DNA of 64,000 bases from an uncultured Clostridia bacterium (GTDB lineage: Bacteria > Bacillota > Clostridia > Oscillospirales > Acutalibacteraceae). Below, one piece after another: positions 15,961-23,859 of the stretch (within the stretch, counting starts at the first letter, position 1; every line of letters starts with the position of its first letter). The translations under genes and the position numbers were made by a program. Location of the stretch: the NCBI GenBank assembly GCA_944384905.1, contig CALWVE010000031.1:124001-188000 (forward strand), in the 5' to 3' direction. Below the pieces are notes generated by a model. It saw only the letters and a program-made list of their open reading frames with translations, was not told the DNA's origin and searched no databases.

Positions 15961-15982
15961 TTTTTCACGTCCTTTGTTACAA

Positions 15983-16870
15983 TCAGATCAGATTGTGTTT
16001 GCGCAGCAAGGCTTCCAGTGCAGTATCAGCCTCATCCGTCATGGTGGTGAGCGGCAGACGGCAGCGGCCGCAGTTAAAGCCAAGCTTGTTCATGGCCTCT
16101 TTGATCGGAATAGGGTTCACATCCATAAAGAAGCCTTCCATCAGATCGATATACTCGTTTTGAATTTTGCGGGCCGTAGCCAGATCGCCGTCCAGCATAG
16201 CTGCGGCCAGATCGTGCATCTGACGGGGCAGTGCGTTGGCAAATACGGAGATAACGCCAATTCCGCCCAAAGCCATGATCGGCAGAGTCTGGCTGTCTTC
16301 ACCGGAATAAATATCGAGATCTTCGCCGCACAAAGCAATCGTTTGTGCAACGGATACGATATTGCCGTTTGCTTCTTTAACAGCCACAATATTTTCCACT
16401 TTAGCCAGTTTGGCATAAGTGGCAGGCAGAATGTTGCAGCCCGTACGGGACGGAACGTTATAAACAATACAGGGGATCTTTACAGCATTGGCAATAGCGG
16501 TAAAATGCTCGACCAGGCCCTTCTGCGAAGTCTTATTGTAATAGGGAGTTACAAGCAGCAATCCGTCAACGCCCATAGCTTCCGCTTCTTTGGAAAGCTC
16601 AATGCCGAAAGCCGTGTCGTTGCTGCCGGTTCCCGCGATAACAGGAACACGTCCCGCAACTTTTTCCATGGTATAACGGATGACTTCGCAATGTTCTTCC
16701 GTCGTCATGGTAGCGGCTTCACCCGTGGTACCGCAGGTGATAATGGCATCTGTGTGGTTTTCAATCTGAAACTCGATAATACGTCCCAGTTCTTCGTAAT
16801 CAATGCTGCCGTCGGCATGCATAGGCGTGACAATAGCCACGCCGGAACCGGTAAAAATACGCTTTTTCAT
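15983..16870 (-). CDS. dapA: 4-hydroxy-tetrahydrodipicolinate synthase
   Basis: The 295-residue TIM-barrel aldolase condenses aspartate semialdehyde with pyruvate. It shows G-T-T-G-E-A near residue 47, Y-N-V-P-S-R-T-G with the catalytic tyrosine near 137, and V-A-V-K-E-A-N-G with the Schiff-base lysine near 165. This is the committed step of the lysine branch. AGGAGG stands 9 bases before the ATG. It sits 21 bp after asd, the gene for the enzyme supplying its substrate. Confidence 0.96.
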   Translation of the reverse strand: MKKRIFTGSGVAIVTPMHADGSIDYEELGRIIEFQIENHTDAIITCGTTGEAATMTTEEHCEVIRYTMEKVAGRVPVIAGTGSNDTAFGIELSKEAEAMGVDGLLLVTPYYNKTSQKGLVEHFTAIANAVKIPCIVYNVPSRTGCNILPATYAKLAKVENIVAVKEANGNIVSVAQTIALCGEDLDIYSGEDSQTLPIMALGGIGVISVFANALPRQMHDLAAAMLDGDLATARKIQNEYIDLMEGFFMDVNPIPIKEAMNKLGFNCGRCRLPLTTMTDEADTALEALLRKHNLI

Positions 16871-16891
16871 ACAAACAAAACCTCCTGAGAA

Positions 16892-17980
16892 TCAGTCGAA
16901 ATAGCCTTTCTTTGCAAGAAGTTCGGCCAACAGAACCGCACCGCCCGCAGCGCCGCGCAGCGTGTTGTGGGACAGGCAAACAAATTTAATATCATACTGC
17001 GTATCCGGGCGCAGACGGCCAATCGACACAGCCATGCCGTTTTCAAGATTGCGGTCAAGCTTCGGCTGCGGACGGTCATTTTCCGTAAAGTAGTGCAGGA
17101 ACTGCTTGGGAGCGCTGGGCAACTCAAGTTCCTGAGCCGGACCGCGGAAGCTTTCCCAACGGGCAATGATTTCATCCAGAGAGATCTTCTTTTCAAAAGA
17201 AGCAAACACGGCTGCCATATGACCATCGCTGACCGGTACACGCAGGCACTGCGCCGTCACGCTGGGCGTGGTGGCGTTTACAATATGACCGTTTTCAATG
17301 TGCCCCCACAATTTCATGGGTTCCTGTTCGGACTTTTCTTCTTCGCCGCCGATATAGGGGATTACGTTATCCAGAATTTCGGGCATCCGTTCAAACGTTT
17401 TGCCGGCGCCGGAAATAGCCTGATAGGTGCAGGCCAATACCTTTGTAATACCCAGATCCATCAAAGGCTGAAGAGCCGGAACATAGCTCTGCAGCGAGCA
17501 GTTCGACTTAACGGCGATAAAGCCGCGCTTGGTGCCCAGACGCTTGCGCTGATAGGGGATTACTTCGATGTGATCGGCGTTGATTTCCGGTACAACCATC
17601 GGTACATCGTCCACACCGCGGTTGGCGCTGTTGTTGGAAACAACCGGGCACTCGTGTTTAGCATACATTTCTTCCAAAGCTTTGATTTCGCTCTTGGGCA
17701 TATTTACGGCGCAGAAAACAAAATCAACCTTGGAAACAATTTCTTCGATATCTGCCGTAGCATCATAAACAACCATATCAGCCATGGAAGCGGGCATAGC
17801 AGCCTGCATGGCCCAACGATTGCCAACAGCATCTTTATATGTTTTACCGGCAGAAGAAGCACTGGCCGCAAGAGCGGTAACTTTAAACCACGGATGGTTT
17901 TCCAGCAGAGTTGCAAAACGCTGCCCGACCATTCCGGTGCAGCCAATGATTCCGACCCGATATGTTTTGTTCATATTCAT
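16892..17980 (-). CDS. asd: Aspartate-semialdehyde dehydrogenase (archaeal/fungal type)
   Basis: The 362-residue enzyme reduces aspartyl phosphate to aspartate semialdehyde. It has the NADP-binding G-C-T-G-M-V-G-Q-R near residue 10 and the catalytic cysteine in V-K-S-N-C-S near residue 155. The N-A-S-A-like and A-V-G-N-R-W segments place it in the archaeal/fungal branch rather than the usual bacterial one. The start at 17980 follows AAGGAAAGG; the reading frame upstream of it lies in the divergent control region. It is the first gene of the four-gene lysine operon. No confident promoter was found for it. Confidence 0.93.
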   Translation of the reverse strand: MNMNKTYRVGIIGCTGMVGQRFATLLENHPWFKVTALAASASSAGKTYKDAVGNRWAMQAAMPASMADMVVYDATADIEEIVSKVDFVFCAVNMPKSEIKALEEMYAKHECPVVSNNSANRGVDDVPMVVPEINADHIEVIPYQRKRLGTKRGFIAVKSNCSLQSYVPALQPLMDLGITKVLACTYQAISGAGKTFERMPEILDNVIPYIGGEEEKSEQEPMKLWGHIENGHIVNATTPSVTAQCLRVPVSDGHMAAVFASFEKKISLDEIIARWESFRGPAQELELPSAPKQFLHYFTENDRPQPKLDRNLENGMAVSIGRLRPDTQYDIKFVCLSHNTLRGAAGGAVLLAELLAKKGYFD

Positions 17981-18027
17981 ACAACCTTTCCTTGTGTCCG
18001 TTGATCCGGCAGGCGGCAAAAAAGCGG

Positions 18028-18056
18028 TTGAAAAGCGCTGCCTGTTTCGGTATAAT
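18028..18056 (+). promoter_or_regulatory. queA promoter
   Basis: TTGAAA (18028-18033) and TATAAT (18051-18056) are 17 bp apart. The predicted start near 18063 leaves a leader of about 165 nt before queA. Confidence 0.75.
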
Positions 18057-18062
18057 AGGAAC

Positions 18063-18228
18063 AGTCTGAATTTTAGCAGAACGAATAATTCTGCAAGTTT
18101 ACAGTTTATAATACAGGAAAAGGCGGATAATGTCAATTATCCGAACAGAGATTCACTCATAAAATTTCCTGTTTGGATATTTGCGGAAGTATCTGTATCA
18201 GATGCTTCCGGAAAGGATGGCGCTTTTG
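18063..18228 (+). promoter_or_regulatory. Structured queA leader
   Basis: Three stem-loops are visible: GCAGAA/TTCTGC at 18076-18094, CGGATAAT/ATTATCCG with a four-base loop at 18124-18143, and an 11-bp stem at 18184-18210 (GGAAGTATCT against AGATGCTTCC). The last one ends one or two bases before the AAAGG ribosome binding site. No preQ1 riboswitch consensus was recognised. Confidence 0.4.
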
Positions 18229-19254
18229 ATGAAAACAAAAGATTTTTATTATGATCTCCCGCAGGAACTGATTGCACAGCACCCTGTGGAGCCCCGGGAT
18301 CATTCCCGGCTGATGGTTTTGGATAAACACACAGGCGAAATCTCCCATAAACATTTCTATGATATCATCGATGAACTTCATGCCGGCGATTGCCTGATTT
18401 TAAACGATTCGCGTGTACTTCCTGCCAGAATTTACGGCACAAAAGAAGGCACCGGCGCCCAGGTTGAGTTTTTGCTGCTGAATAACCGCGGCGATGACAA
18501 CTGGGAAGCGCTGGCAGGTCCCGGCAAAAAAGCCAAACCCGGCAGCCGTTTTGTATTCGGCGACGGCTTGATGCGCTGCGAAGTTGTCGATGTTCTGGAA
18601 GATGGAAACCGAATTATTCATTTTGAATATGACGGCGTGTTTTTCAATTTGCTGGATCAGATCGGACAAATGCCGCTTCCGCCATATATTAAGGAAAAGC
18701 TTGAGGACAAAGAGCGGTACCAGACCGTATATTCCCATGAAGTCGGCTCTGCGGCTGCTCCTACGGCGGGATTGCATTTTACAAATGAGCTGCTGGAAAA
18801 AGTCCGCGCGAAAGGCGTAAAAATCGGCTTTGTAACTTTGCATGTCGGGCTGGGTACATTTCGTCCTGTAAGCGCCGAAAATATTCAGGATCACACTATG
18901 CATTCCGAACACTATTATATGCCGGCCGAAACCGCTGCGCTCATCAACGAGACAAAAAAAGCAGGGGGACGCGTTGTTTGCGTAGGCACCACAAGCTGCC
19001 GCACAGTGGAATCTGTTTGGGCTAAAGAGGGAAAAGTGTGCGAAAGCGAAGGATGGACAGACATTTTTATTTATCCGGGATACACGTTTAAAGTCTTGGA
19101 TGCATTGATTACGAATTTCCATCTGCCGGAAAGTACATTGGTGATGCTGGTTTCTGCATTAGCCGGCCGGGAACATATTCTGCATGCCTATGAAGTCGCT
19201 GTGCAGGAAAAATACAGGTTCTTCAGTTTTGGAGACGCTATGTTCATTCGATAA
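18229..19254 (+). CDS. queA: S-adenosylmethionine:tRNA ribosyltransferase-isomerase
   Basis: The 341-residue enzyme transfers and isomerises the ribosyl group of AdoMet onto preQ1 in tRNA to give epoxyqueuosine. Characteristic features are the start [17 protein letters not shown]-x-P-A-R near residue 60, [10 protein letters not shown] near residue 180 and N-F-H-L-P-E-S-T-L near residue 300. The ATG at 18229 matches the family N-terminus and follows AAAGGATGG; the in-frame ATG at 18217 overlaps that site. tgt lies 1.2 kb downstream but in a separate unit. Confidence 0.95.
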   Translation: MKTKDFYYDLPQELIAQHPVEPRDHSRLMVLDKHTGEISHKHFYDIIDELHAGDCLILNDSRVLPARIYGTKEGTGAQVEFLLLNNRGDDNWEALAGPGKKAKPGSRFVFGDGLMRCEVVDVLEDGNRIIHFEYDGVFFNLLDQIGQMPLPPYIKEKLEDKERYQTVYSHEVGSAAAPTAGLHFTNELLEKVRAKGVKIGFVTLHVGLGTFRPVSAENIQDHTMHSEHYYMPAETAALINETKKAGGRVVCVGTTSCRTVESVWAKEGKVCESEGWTDIFIYPGYTFKVLDALITNFHLPESTLVMLVSALAGREHILHAYEVAVQEKYRFFSFGDAMFIR

Positions 19255-19266
19255 CATAAGATAAAC

Positions 19267-19296
19267 AAAAAGCACCGCTCGAGCGGTGCTTTTTTA
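19267..19296. terminator. Bidirectional terminator after queA
   Basis: AGCACCGCTC and GAGCGGTGCT (19271-19290) form a perfect palindrome with AAAA before and TTTTTT after, ending both queA and the convergent lipoprotein gene. Confidence 0.9.
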
Positions 19297-19716
19297 TTTT
19301 GCAAAAAAGTTTACGGTATACTCGTCAAGATTGAATATAAAAGTTGGCTCCTTGCTGCCGTCCTGATAGCTGGTCATTGCAACAACCGCTACACCTTCTT
19401 TTCCTTCTACAACAATTTGGTAAATGGAAGACTGCGGATCTGTTTCGCTTAATTTATATGTACCCGTATAAGTTGTGCGATTGGTCTGATCGGTGAATGT
19501 CAAGTTGCCGTTTTGGGCTGTACAGGTCAGTTCAATTTGTTTGGCAGAAGCCAATGTACTGCTCCCACGGTCCCCGAAAGCAACCACCTGGCCGTTTGTT
19601 TCCTTGCTCTGCACAGAAGTCATGATCCAATTATTGTCTTCTATTCGGGGAACATTGCCGTTACTGCATCCGGTTAGAAACAATAGTACAACCAAGCATA
19701 AAACTAGTTTTTTCAT
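19294..19716 (-). CDS. Lipoprotein of unknown function
   Basis: The 140-residue product has a lipoprotein signal peptide with lipobox F-L-T-G-C (lipidated Cys at 17). The mature part contains N-N-W-I-M-T-S-V, a T-Y-T-G-T-Y-K-L-S segment and other alternating patterns suggesting a small lipocalin- or META-like beta-barrel; no family was firmly recognised. It follows the XRE membrane regulator by 9 bp, so the two are an operon, and it is likely an envelope stress or sensing partner. That role is inference from context. Confidence 0.7.
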   Translation of the reverse strand: MKKLVLCLVVLLFLTGCSNGNVPRIEDNNWIMTSVQSKETNGQVVAFGDRGSSTLASAKQIELTCTAQNGNLTFTDQTNRTTYTGTYKLSETDPQSSIYQIVVEGKEGVAVVAMTSYQDGSKEPTFIFNLDEYTVNFFAK

Positions 19717-19725
19717 TTTGTCACC

Positions 19726-20274
19726 TTACTTCCTGCGGGTTTTATAGATCCCTACAATAGATAAAACTGCCACGAGCAGTGTCAAAATCAGCTTGCCAGT
19801 ATTAAACGACATATTCGATACGTAAATGCTTGTTGGGCCATCGTATCCGCCAATAATAGAAGTATCGGCATCCATATTTTCCATTACCGCTCGAAAGTAT
19901 AGAAATCCCGCTGTTTCATAGAAGAGAGTAAAAAGGACAAAAACACCAAGAGCTATAAAGATGATTCTCCATATTTTACGCTGCCGTTCGCTGCGCTTGG
20001 CAAATTGTTCATTCAGAAATTCAAGCTTAGCTGCAATTTCTTTTAGTTCCAAATTTTCGGCAGATTTTTTATCAGTAAGTTCAGGTTCCCCTAAGAGAAC
20101 GCCTACCGTTGTATCAAGTTCTTCTGCAATTCGAATCAGCATTTCGGAATCCGGAACAGACAGTCCTTTTTCCCATTTGGAAATTGTTTGCCTCACCACA
20201 TTTAATTTAATGGCAAACTCTTCTTGAGACCATCCTTTGGTTTTTCGAAGGTTTCTTATATTATCACTGAGCAT
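19726..20274 (-). CDS. XRE-family helix-turn-helix regulator with membrane anchor
   Basis: The 182-residue protein has an N-terminal XRE DNA-binding domain (residues 1-60) with R-x-x-K-G-W-S-Q-E-E and V-R-Q-T-I-S-K-W-E-K-G, a coiled or charged linker around 75-100, then two hydrophobic segments near 103-125 and 153-175 and a short basic tail. This layout is common in small Firmicute membrane-tethered regulators. The ATG at 20274 follows GGGAGG at a spacing of 10. It probably controls its own two-gene operon with the lipoprotein; targets are unknown. Confidence 0.82.
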   Translation of the reverse strand: MLSDNIRNLRKTKGWSQEEFAIKLNVVRQTISKWEKGLSVPDSEMLIRIAEELDTTVGVLLGEPELTDKKSAENLELKEIAAKLEFLNEQFAKRSERQRKIWRIIFIALGVFVLFTLFYETAGFLYFRAVMENMDADTSIIGGYDGPTSIYVSNMSFNTGKLILTLLVAVLSIVGIYKTRRK

Positions 20275-20305
20275 TCTGTTAAGGCCTCCCAAATTTGATA
20301 TCATT

Positions 20306-20334
20306 ATCATATTCTAAACAGTCCGTTGCATCAA
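20306..20334 (-). promoter_or_regulatory. Promoter of the XRE regulator operon
   Basis: On the minus strand TTGATG (20329-20334) and TATGAT (20306-20311) are 17 bp apart. Confidence 0.65.
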
Positions 20335-20392
20335 GCAATGGATGTTAACATTCAAATGTAAATAAAGTGAGATGAGAGAAGCTGAATAAAAA

Positions 20393-20421
20393 TTGAAATA
20401 TAAAGCGACTTGGTGTATAAT
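20393..20421 (+). promoter_or_regulatory. tgt promoter
   Basis: TTGAAA (20393-20398) and TATAAT (20416-20421) are separated by 17 bp, 36 bp before the start codon. Confidence 0.8.
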
Positions 20422-20456
20422 GAAAAACGCAAATTTTTATTAGGGGAATTTTAAAT

Positions 20457-21590
20457 ATGTACAAACTCATCAAACAGGAGGGCCGAGCTCGCCGTGGAGA
20501 ATTCAGCACGGTGCACGGAACGATTCAAACGCCGGCTTTTATGAATGTTGCCACGGCCGGCGCTATTAAAGGAGCTGTATCCGCACTGGATCTGAAAGAA
20601 CAGCTCCATGCACGCGTTCAGCTTTGCAATACATACCATCTTCATCTGCGGCCCGGAGACGAAACCGTCAAAAAGCTGGGCGGCATCCATAAATTCACCC
20701 GTTGGGATGGCCCGATCCTCACGGATAGCGGTGGATTTCAGGTGTTTTCGCTGGCCAAGCTGCGCAATATCAAAGAAGAAGGTGTTACGTTTGCCTCTCA
20801 TATTGACGGCCGGAAGATTTTCATGGGGCCGGAAGAAAGCATGCGGATTCAATCCAATTTAGGCTCTACGATTGCCATGGCTTTTGATGAATGCATCGAA
20901 AATCCCGCGGAATATCATTATGTTAAAAATTCTATTGAGCGAACCACCCGTTGGCTTATGCGCTGCAAAACAGAAATGCAGCGTTTGAATGCTTTGCCCG
21001 ATACCGTAAATCCGCATCAGCTGCTGTTTGGCATCAACCAGGGCGGAACATACGAGGATCTGCGCATTGAGCATATGCGCCGCATTCGGGAAATGGATCT
21101 GGACGGCTATGCAATCGGCGGTTTGGCCGTAGGGGAAAGCACCGAAACCATGTACCAGATCATCGAAGCCGTCGAACCGGAAATGCCCAAAAATAAAATT
21201 CGTTATCTGATGGGTGTGGGAACTCCGGCCAATATTCTCGAAGGCGTGCGCCGCGGTGTTGATTTATTCGACTGTGTTATGCCGACTCGAAACGCCCGCC
21301 ATGCGCATCTTTTCACCATGCAAGGCCGAATGAACTTGATGAACGCCAAATATGCGTTGGATGAAAATCCCATCGAGCCCGGTTGCCAGTGCCCGACCTG
21401 CCGGAATTTTACCAGAGCGTATCTGCATCATCTTTTCAAAGCAGGTGAAATGCTCGCTATGCGGCTCGCGGTTATGCACAACCTGTACTTCTATAACACG
21501 TTGATGGACAAAATCTGCGCCGCGTTAGACGAAGGAAAATTTGAAGATTTTTATAAAGAACATATCGAAGCTATTTCCAGAAGGATTTAA
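20457..21590 (+). CDS. tgt: tRNA-guanine transglycosylase
   Basis: The 377-residue TIM-barrel enzyme exchanges guanine 34 of GUN-anticodon tRNAs for preQ1. It has L-T-D-S-G-G-F-Q-V-F-S near residue 89 with the general acid/base Asp, F-D-C-V-M-P-T-R-N-A-R near residue 264 with the nucleophile Asp, and the zinc site C-x-C-x-x-C with a distal His near residues 305-335. AGGGGAA precedes the ATG at 20457. With queA upstream it covers two steps of queuosine modification; no queC/D/E/F genes are in the window, so preQ1 is made elsewhere or salvaged. Confidence 0.96.
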   Translation: MYKLIKQEGRARRGEFSTVHGTIQTPAFMNVATAGAIKGAVSALDLKEQLHARVQLCNTYHLHLRPGDETVKKLGGIHKFTRWDGPILTDSGGFQVFSLAKLRNIKEEGVTFASHIDGRKIFMGPEESMRIQSNLGSTIAMAFDECIENPAEYHYVKNSIERTTRWLMRCKTEMQRLNALPDTVNPHQLLFGINQGGTYEDLRIEHMRRIREMDLDGYAIGGLAVGESTETMYQIIEAVEPEMPKNKIRYLMGVGTPANILEGVRRGVDLFDCVMPTRNARHAHLFTMQGRMNLMNAKYALDENPIEPGCQCPTCRNFTRAYLHHLFKAGEMLAMRLAVMHNLYFYNTLMDKICAALDEGKFEDFYKEHIEAISRRI

Positions 21591-21614
21591 TCTGCCTGTT
21601 CATGGAAATTTAAC

Positions 21615-21643
21615 TTGAAATACAGGCATATCCTTGCTATAAT
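21615..21643 (+). promoter_or_regulatory. yajC promoter
   Basis: TTGAAA (21615-21620) and extended TGCTATAAT (hexamer 21638-21643) are 17 bp apart. Confidence 0.8.
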
Positions 21644-21691
21644 AAATAGGAATTTGTGTGCTGCACAGATGCGGCATTTGGAGGTAACAAA

Positions 21692-22033
21692 ATGTTTGAT
21701 TCGATGATTCATTTTAACACACTGACTACGTCTGCTGATGCAGGTGGTTCTATGTGGGTAATCCTTTTGGTTTATGCCGTATTTATCGGCGCACTGTATC
21801 TGATCTTCTTCCGTCCCCAGCAGAAGAAGAAAAAGAAAGAAGAAGCGCTGCGTAAGAGTGCACAGGTGGGCGATGATATCACCACGATCGGCGGTATCTG
21901 CGGCAAAATCGTAGCAATCAAAGAAGACACCGATACACTCGTAGTAGAAACCGGCAGCGACAGAAGCCGCATCCGTATCAAGCGCTGGGCTATTGCAAGC
22001 GTGGATACGATCCATGACGATGCTCAGGCTTAA
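21692..22033 (+). CDS. yajC: Preprotein translocase subunit YajC
   Basis: The 113-residue protein has a single membrane helix (residues 18-42), then F-R-P-Q-Q-K-K-K-K-K-E and a small C-terminal domain with V-G-D-D-I-T-T-I-G-G-I-C-G. It is an accessory component of the Sec translocase. The ATG at 21692 follows GGAGGT; the open frame from 21656 lacks such a site. tgt-yajC neighbourhood is common in bacteria. A terminator directly downstream overlaps the start region of the next gene. Confidence 0.92.
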   Translation: MFDSMIHFNTLTTSADAGGSMWVILLVYAVFIGALYLIFFRPQQKKKKKEEALRKSAQVGDDITTIGGICGKIVAIKEDTDTLVVETGSDRSRIRIKRWAIASVDTIHDDAQA

Positions 22034-22056
22034 TTCAATCTAATCAGCATATTTTT

Positions 22057-22105
22057 AACCTCTCAGGCGTATATCTGGTATCAGAAACGTCTGGGAGGTT
22101 TTTTT
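22057..22105 (+). terminator. yajC terminator whose 3' arm is the next gene's Shine-Dalgarno
   Basis: AACCTCTCAGGCGT (22057-22070) pairs with ACGTCTGGGAGGTT (22087-22100) as a 14-bp stem with two G-U pairs. Seven T residues (22099-22105) follow, then ATG at 22106. The GGGAGG of the 3' arm (22093-22098) is also the only ribosome binding site for the following gene. Confidence 0.82.
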
Positions 22106-22525
22106 ATGTCAGGAAATAAGAAATACTGGAAAAATGCAGGTAAGGCCTGGCCGGTTTTGCGTCCTCTCATTTTCGGGGTAACTTCAGGTTGTGCCGCAAT
22201 TGCTGTCATGCTTTACCTTACGGCACTTATGCTTACTTGGCAGCGAACGATCCCAGAAAATATGCTCGGCGGAATAACAACTGTTATTTTGTGCATTGCA
22301 GCCCTTACGAGCGGATTCGTCTCGTCCTTTGCAGCGGGGGAAAAGGGGCTTATCTACGGCATGGCAAGTACGGCAATTCTGACAGCCGCTATTTTCATCG
22401 CAGGTACTTGCCTTTTTGAATGCGCTTATACAGCTTCTTCACTCATCAAAGCAATTATGATGATCCTGTGTGGTGCAATATCAGGAATTATCATGGTCAA
22501 CCGCAAACCCAAAATCAAATTTTGA
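22106..22525 (+). CDS. Small four-helix membrane protein (TIGR04086 family)
   Basis: The 139-residue protein has a basic N-terminus (residues 1-18) and four predicted membrane helices near residues 22-44, 56-76, 82-104 and 112-130, ending in a basic tail. Its size, topology and location after yajC fit the TIGR04086 family of unknown function, an assignment from memory. Its start codon directly follows the U-tract of the yajC terminator, so it is probably made only from read-through transcripts. Confidence 0.75.
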   Translation: MSGNKKYWKNAGKAWPVLRPLIFGVTSGCAAIAVMLYLTALMLTWQRTIPENMLGGITTVILCIAALTSGFVSSFAAGEKGLIYGMASTAILTAAIFIAGTCLFECAYTASSLIKAIMMILCGAISGIIMVNRKPKIKF

Positions 22526-22529
22526 AAGC

Positions 22530-22565
22530 AAAGAGCACTTCCGTCTTAGAGGTGCTCTTTCGTTT
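22530..22565 (+). terminator. Terminator after the small membrane protein gene
   Basis: AAAGAGCACTTC pairs with GAGGTGCTCTTT around a short loop, followed by TTTCGTTT. Confidence 0.82.
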
Positions 22566-22655
22566 AAATTTTGTCTATTTTGATGATAGAAAAACGAGTG
22601 AAACAAAATAAGAAAAAATCGTATCAAATCGTCATCAAAAAAGTTCAGGAAATTA

Positions 22656-22715
22656 TTGACATAATGTCGTAACGGTTTTTATTCATCAGTTTACATAATA
22701 TAGTCTACATAATAA
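22656..22715. repeat. Cluster of ACATAAT motifs with a dif-like half site
   Basis: ACATAAT occurs at 22659-22665, 22693-22699 and 22707-22713. The middle copy lies in AGTTTACATAATATA (22688-22702), which as far as I recall matches the XerD-side arm and central bases of Firmicute dif sites in reverse orientation. The other dif arm is not recognisable. The rest of this AT-rich 395-bp gap holds only the promoter listed next and nothing coding. Confidence 0.4.
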
Positions 22716-22749
22716 TGTGACAAATTTCTTGGATTTCCTGTATTTTCTC

Positions 22750-22778
22750 TTGAAAGAAAGTGAAAAATGTACTATTAT
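22750..22778 (+). promoter_or_regulatory. Promoter of the Xer-like recombinase gene
   Basis: TTGAAA (22750-22755) and TATTAT (22773-22778) are 17 bp apart, leaving a leader of about 135 nt. Confidence 0.65.
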
Positions 22779-22919
22779 ATACAGGATCTCTATTTTGTTT
22801 GCATTGTTTTATGTGGACTCTCGGAAGATTATGTATTCATTCGTGGAGTTTTATCTAAAAATTTCAGTGTTTAGCTGAGGTTTATACAAAACGTATTTTA
22901 TGGCTGAGGGGTGAATCCT

Positions 22920-23813
22920 TTGTCTGACTACCTGAATCAATTCGACAACTATCTGCGTAATGTGAAAAAAGTTTCTGAGAATACGAGACTTTCTTATCTT
23001 CGGGATATCGAAGCTTTTTTTCACTATATGCAAGATATCCAACTGGAGCCTTTAAAGGCGACACAGTCGGTTATTTCCGGATATTTGGACAAGTTAAAGG
23101 CTGTAGGACGCAGCGACACAACGATTTTACGTACGCTTGCTTCCATTCGCTGCTTATATAAATTTTTCATTATGCAGGGCTATGTTGCAGCCAATCCCAC
23201 TCGTGACATTAAAATGCAGCATATTGATAAACCCTTGCCGCAAATTCTTTCCGGAGACGAAATTCGTCTTTTGCTTGAACAGCCGTCCATTGAGACGCTC
23301 AAAGGCTGCCGCGACAAAGCTATGCTGGAGCTGCTGTATGCAACAGGCATTCGTGTCTCCGAACTAATTAATCTGAATATCAAAGATATCAATCTGCGTA
23401 CGCAAACGCTTCAATGTTCAAGCGGCCGTGCGGCGCGCACGATTCCGATTTATCCTTCCGCCGTAGTGGCTGTTTCGGACTATCTGTATCGCGTTCGTGA
23501 TTTGCTCACTTGTCCGGAAAGCGGAGACGCTCTTTTTATCAATTTGAATGGACACCGACTGACTCGCCAGGGGTTCTGGAAAATTATCAAGGAATATTCC
23601 CAGGCGGCGGGTATTACAAAAGAAATCACCCCGCATACCTTGCGCCATTCTTTTGCACTTCATTTATTGGAAAATGGCGCCTCTATCAGAGACATTCAGG
23701 CTATGCTAGGGCATGCGGATATTTCCTCAACGCAAGTTTACACTCTGTTAATGGACAATCACATGAAAGAAGTATATAATAATTGTCATCCACGAGCGAA
23801 AGAGGCTCCGTAA
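22920..23813 (+). CDS. XerC/XerD-like tyrosine recombinase with Ser at the catalytic Lys position
   Basis: The 297-residue protein has a SAM-like N-terminal core-binding domain (residues 1-85) and a tyrosine recombinase catalytic domain. Visible catalytic residues are R145 (T-G-I-R-V-S-E-L), H239 and R242 (H-T-L-R-H), H265 (L-G-H) and the nucleophile Y274. The beta-hairpin that normally reads G-K-G-N-K-E-R reads S-S-G-R-A-A-R, so the catalytic lysine is replaced by S168. TTG at 22920 is chosen because GAGGGG lies 8 bases upstream and the GTG at 22911 overlaps it. It may be the chromosome dimer resolution XerD or a degenerate partner of a second Xer. Confidence 0.85.
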   Translation: MSDYLNQFDNYLRNVKKVSENTRLSYLRDIEAFFHYMQDIQLEPLKATQSVISGYLDKLKAVGRSDTTILRTLASIRCLYKFFIMQGYVAANPTRDIKMQHIDKPLPQILSGDEIRLLLEQPSIETLKGCRDKAMLELLYATGIRVSELINLNIKDINLRTQTLQCSSGRAARTIPIYPSAVVAVSDYLYRVRDLLTCPESGDALFINLNGHRLTRQGFWKIIKEYSQAAGITKEITPHTLRHSFALHLLENGASIRDIQAMLGHADISSTQVYTLLMDNHMKEVYNNCHPRAKEAP

Positions 23814-23859
23814 AAAATCTATTGATTTTCTAAGGTAAGCAAAGATAGGAGTGTTTTTT

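Noticed and set aside
17981..18100. Promoter of the asd operon
   Set aside because: TGCTAAAAT at 18070-18078 on the minus strand is a fair extended -10, but the best -35 is only 15 bp away, so no confident call is made.
18063..18228. preQ1 riboswitch before queA
   Set aside because: The compact C-rich stem with an A-rich tail expected for preQ1-I, and the larger preQ1-II layout, were not recognised.
22688..22715. Complete chromosomal dif site
   Set aside because: Only one arm matches; the opposite arm agrees at about 4 of 11 positions, so it is reported only as a half site.
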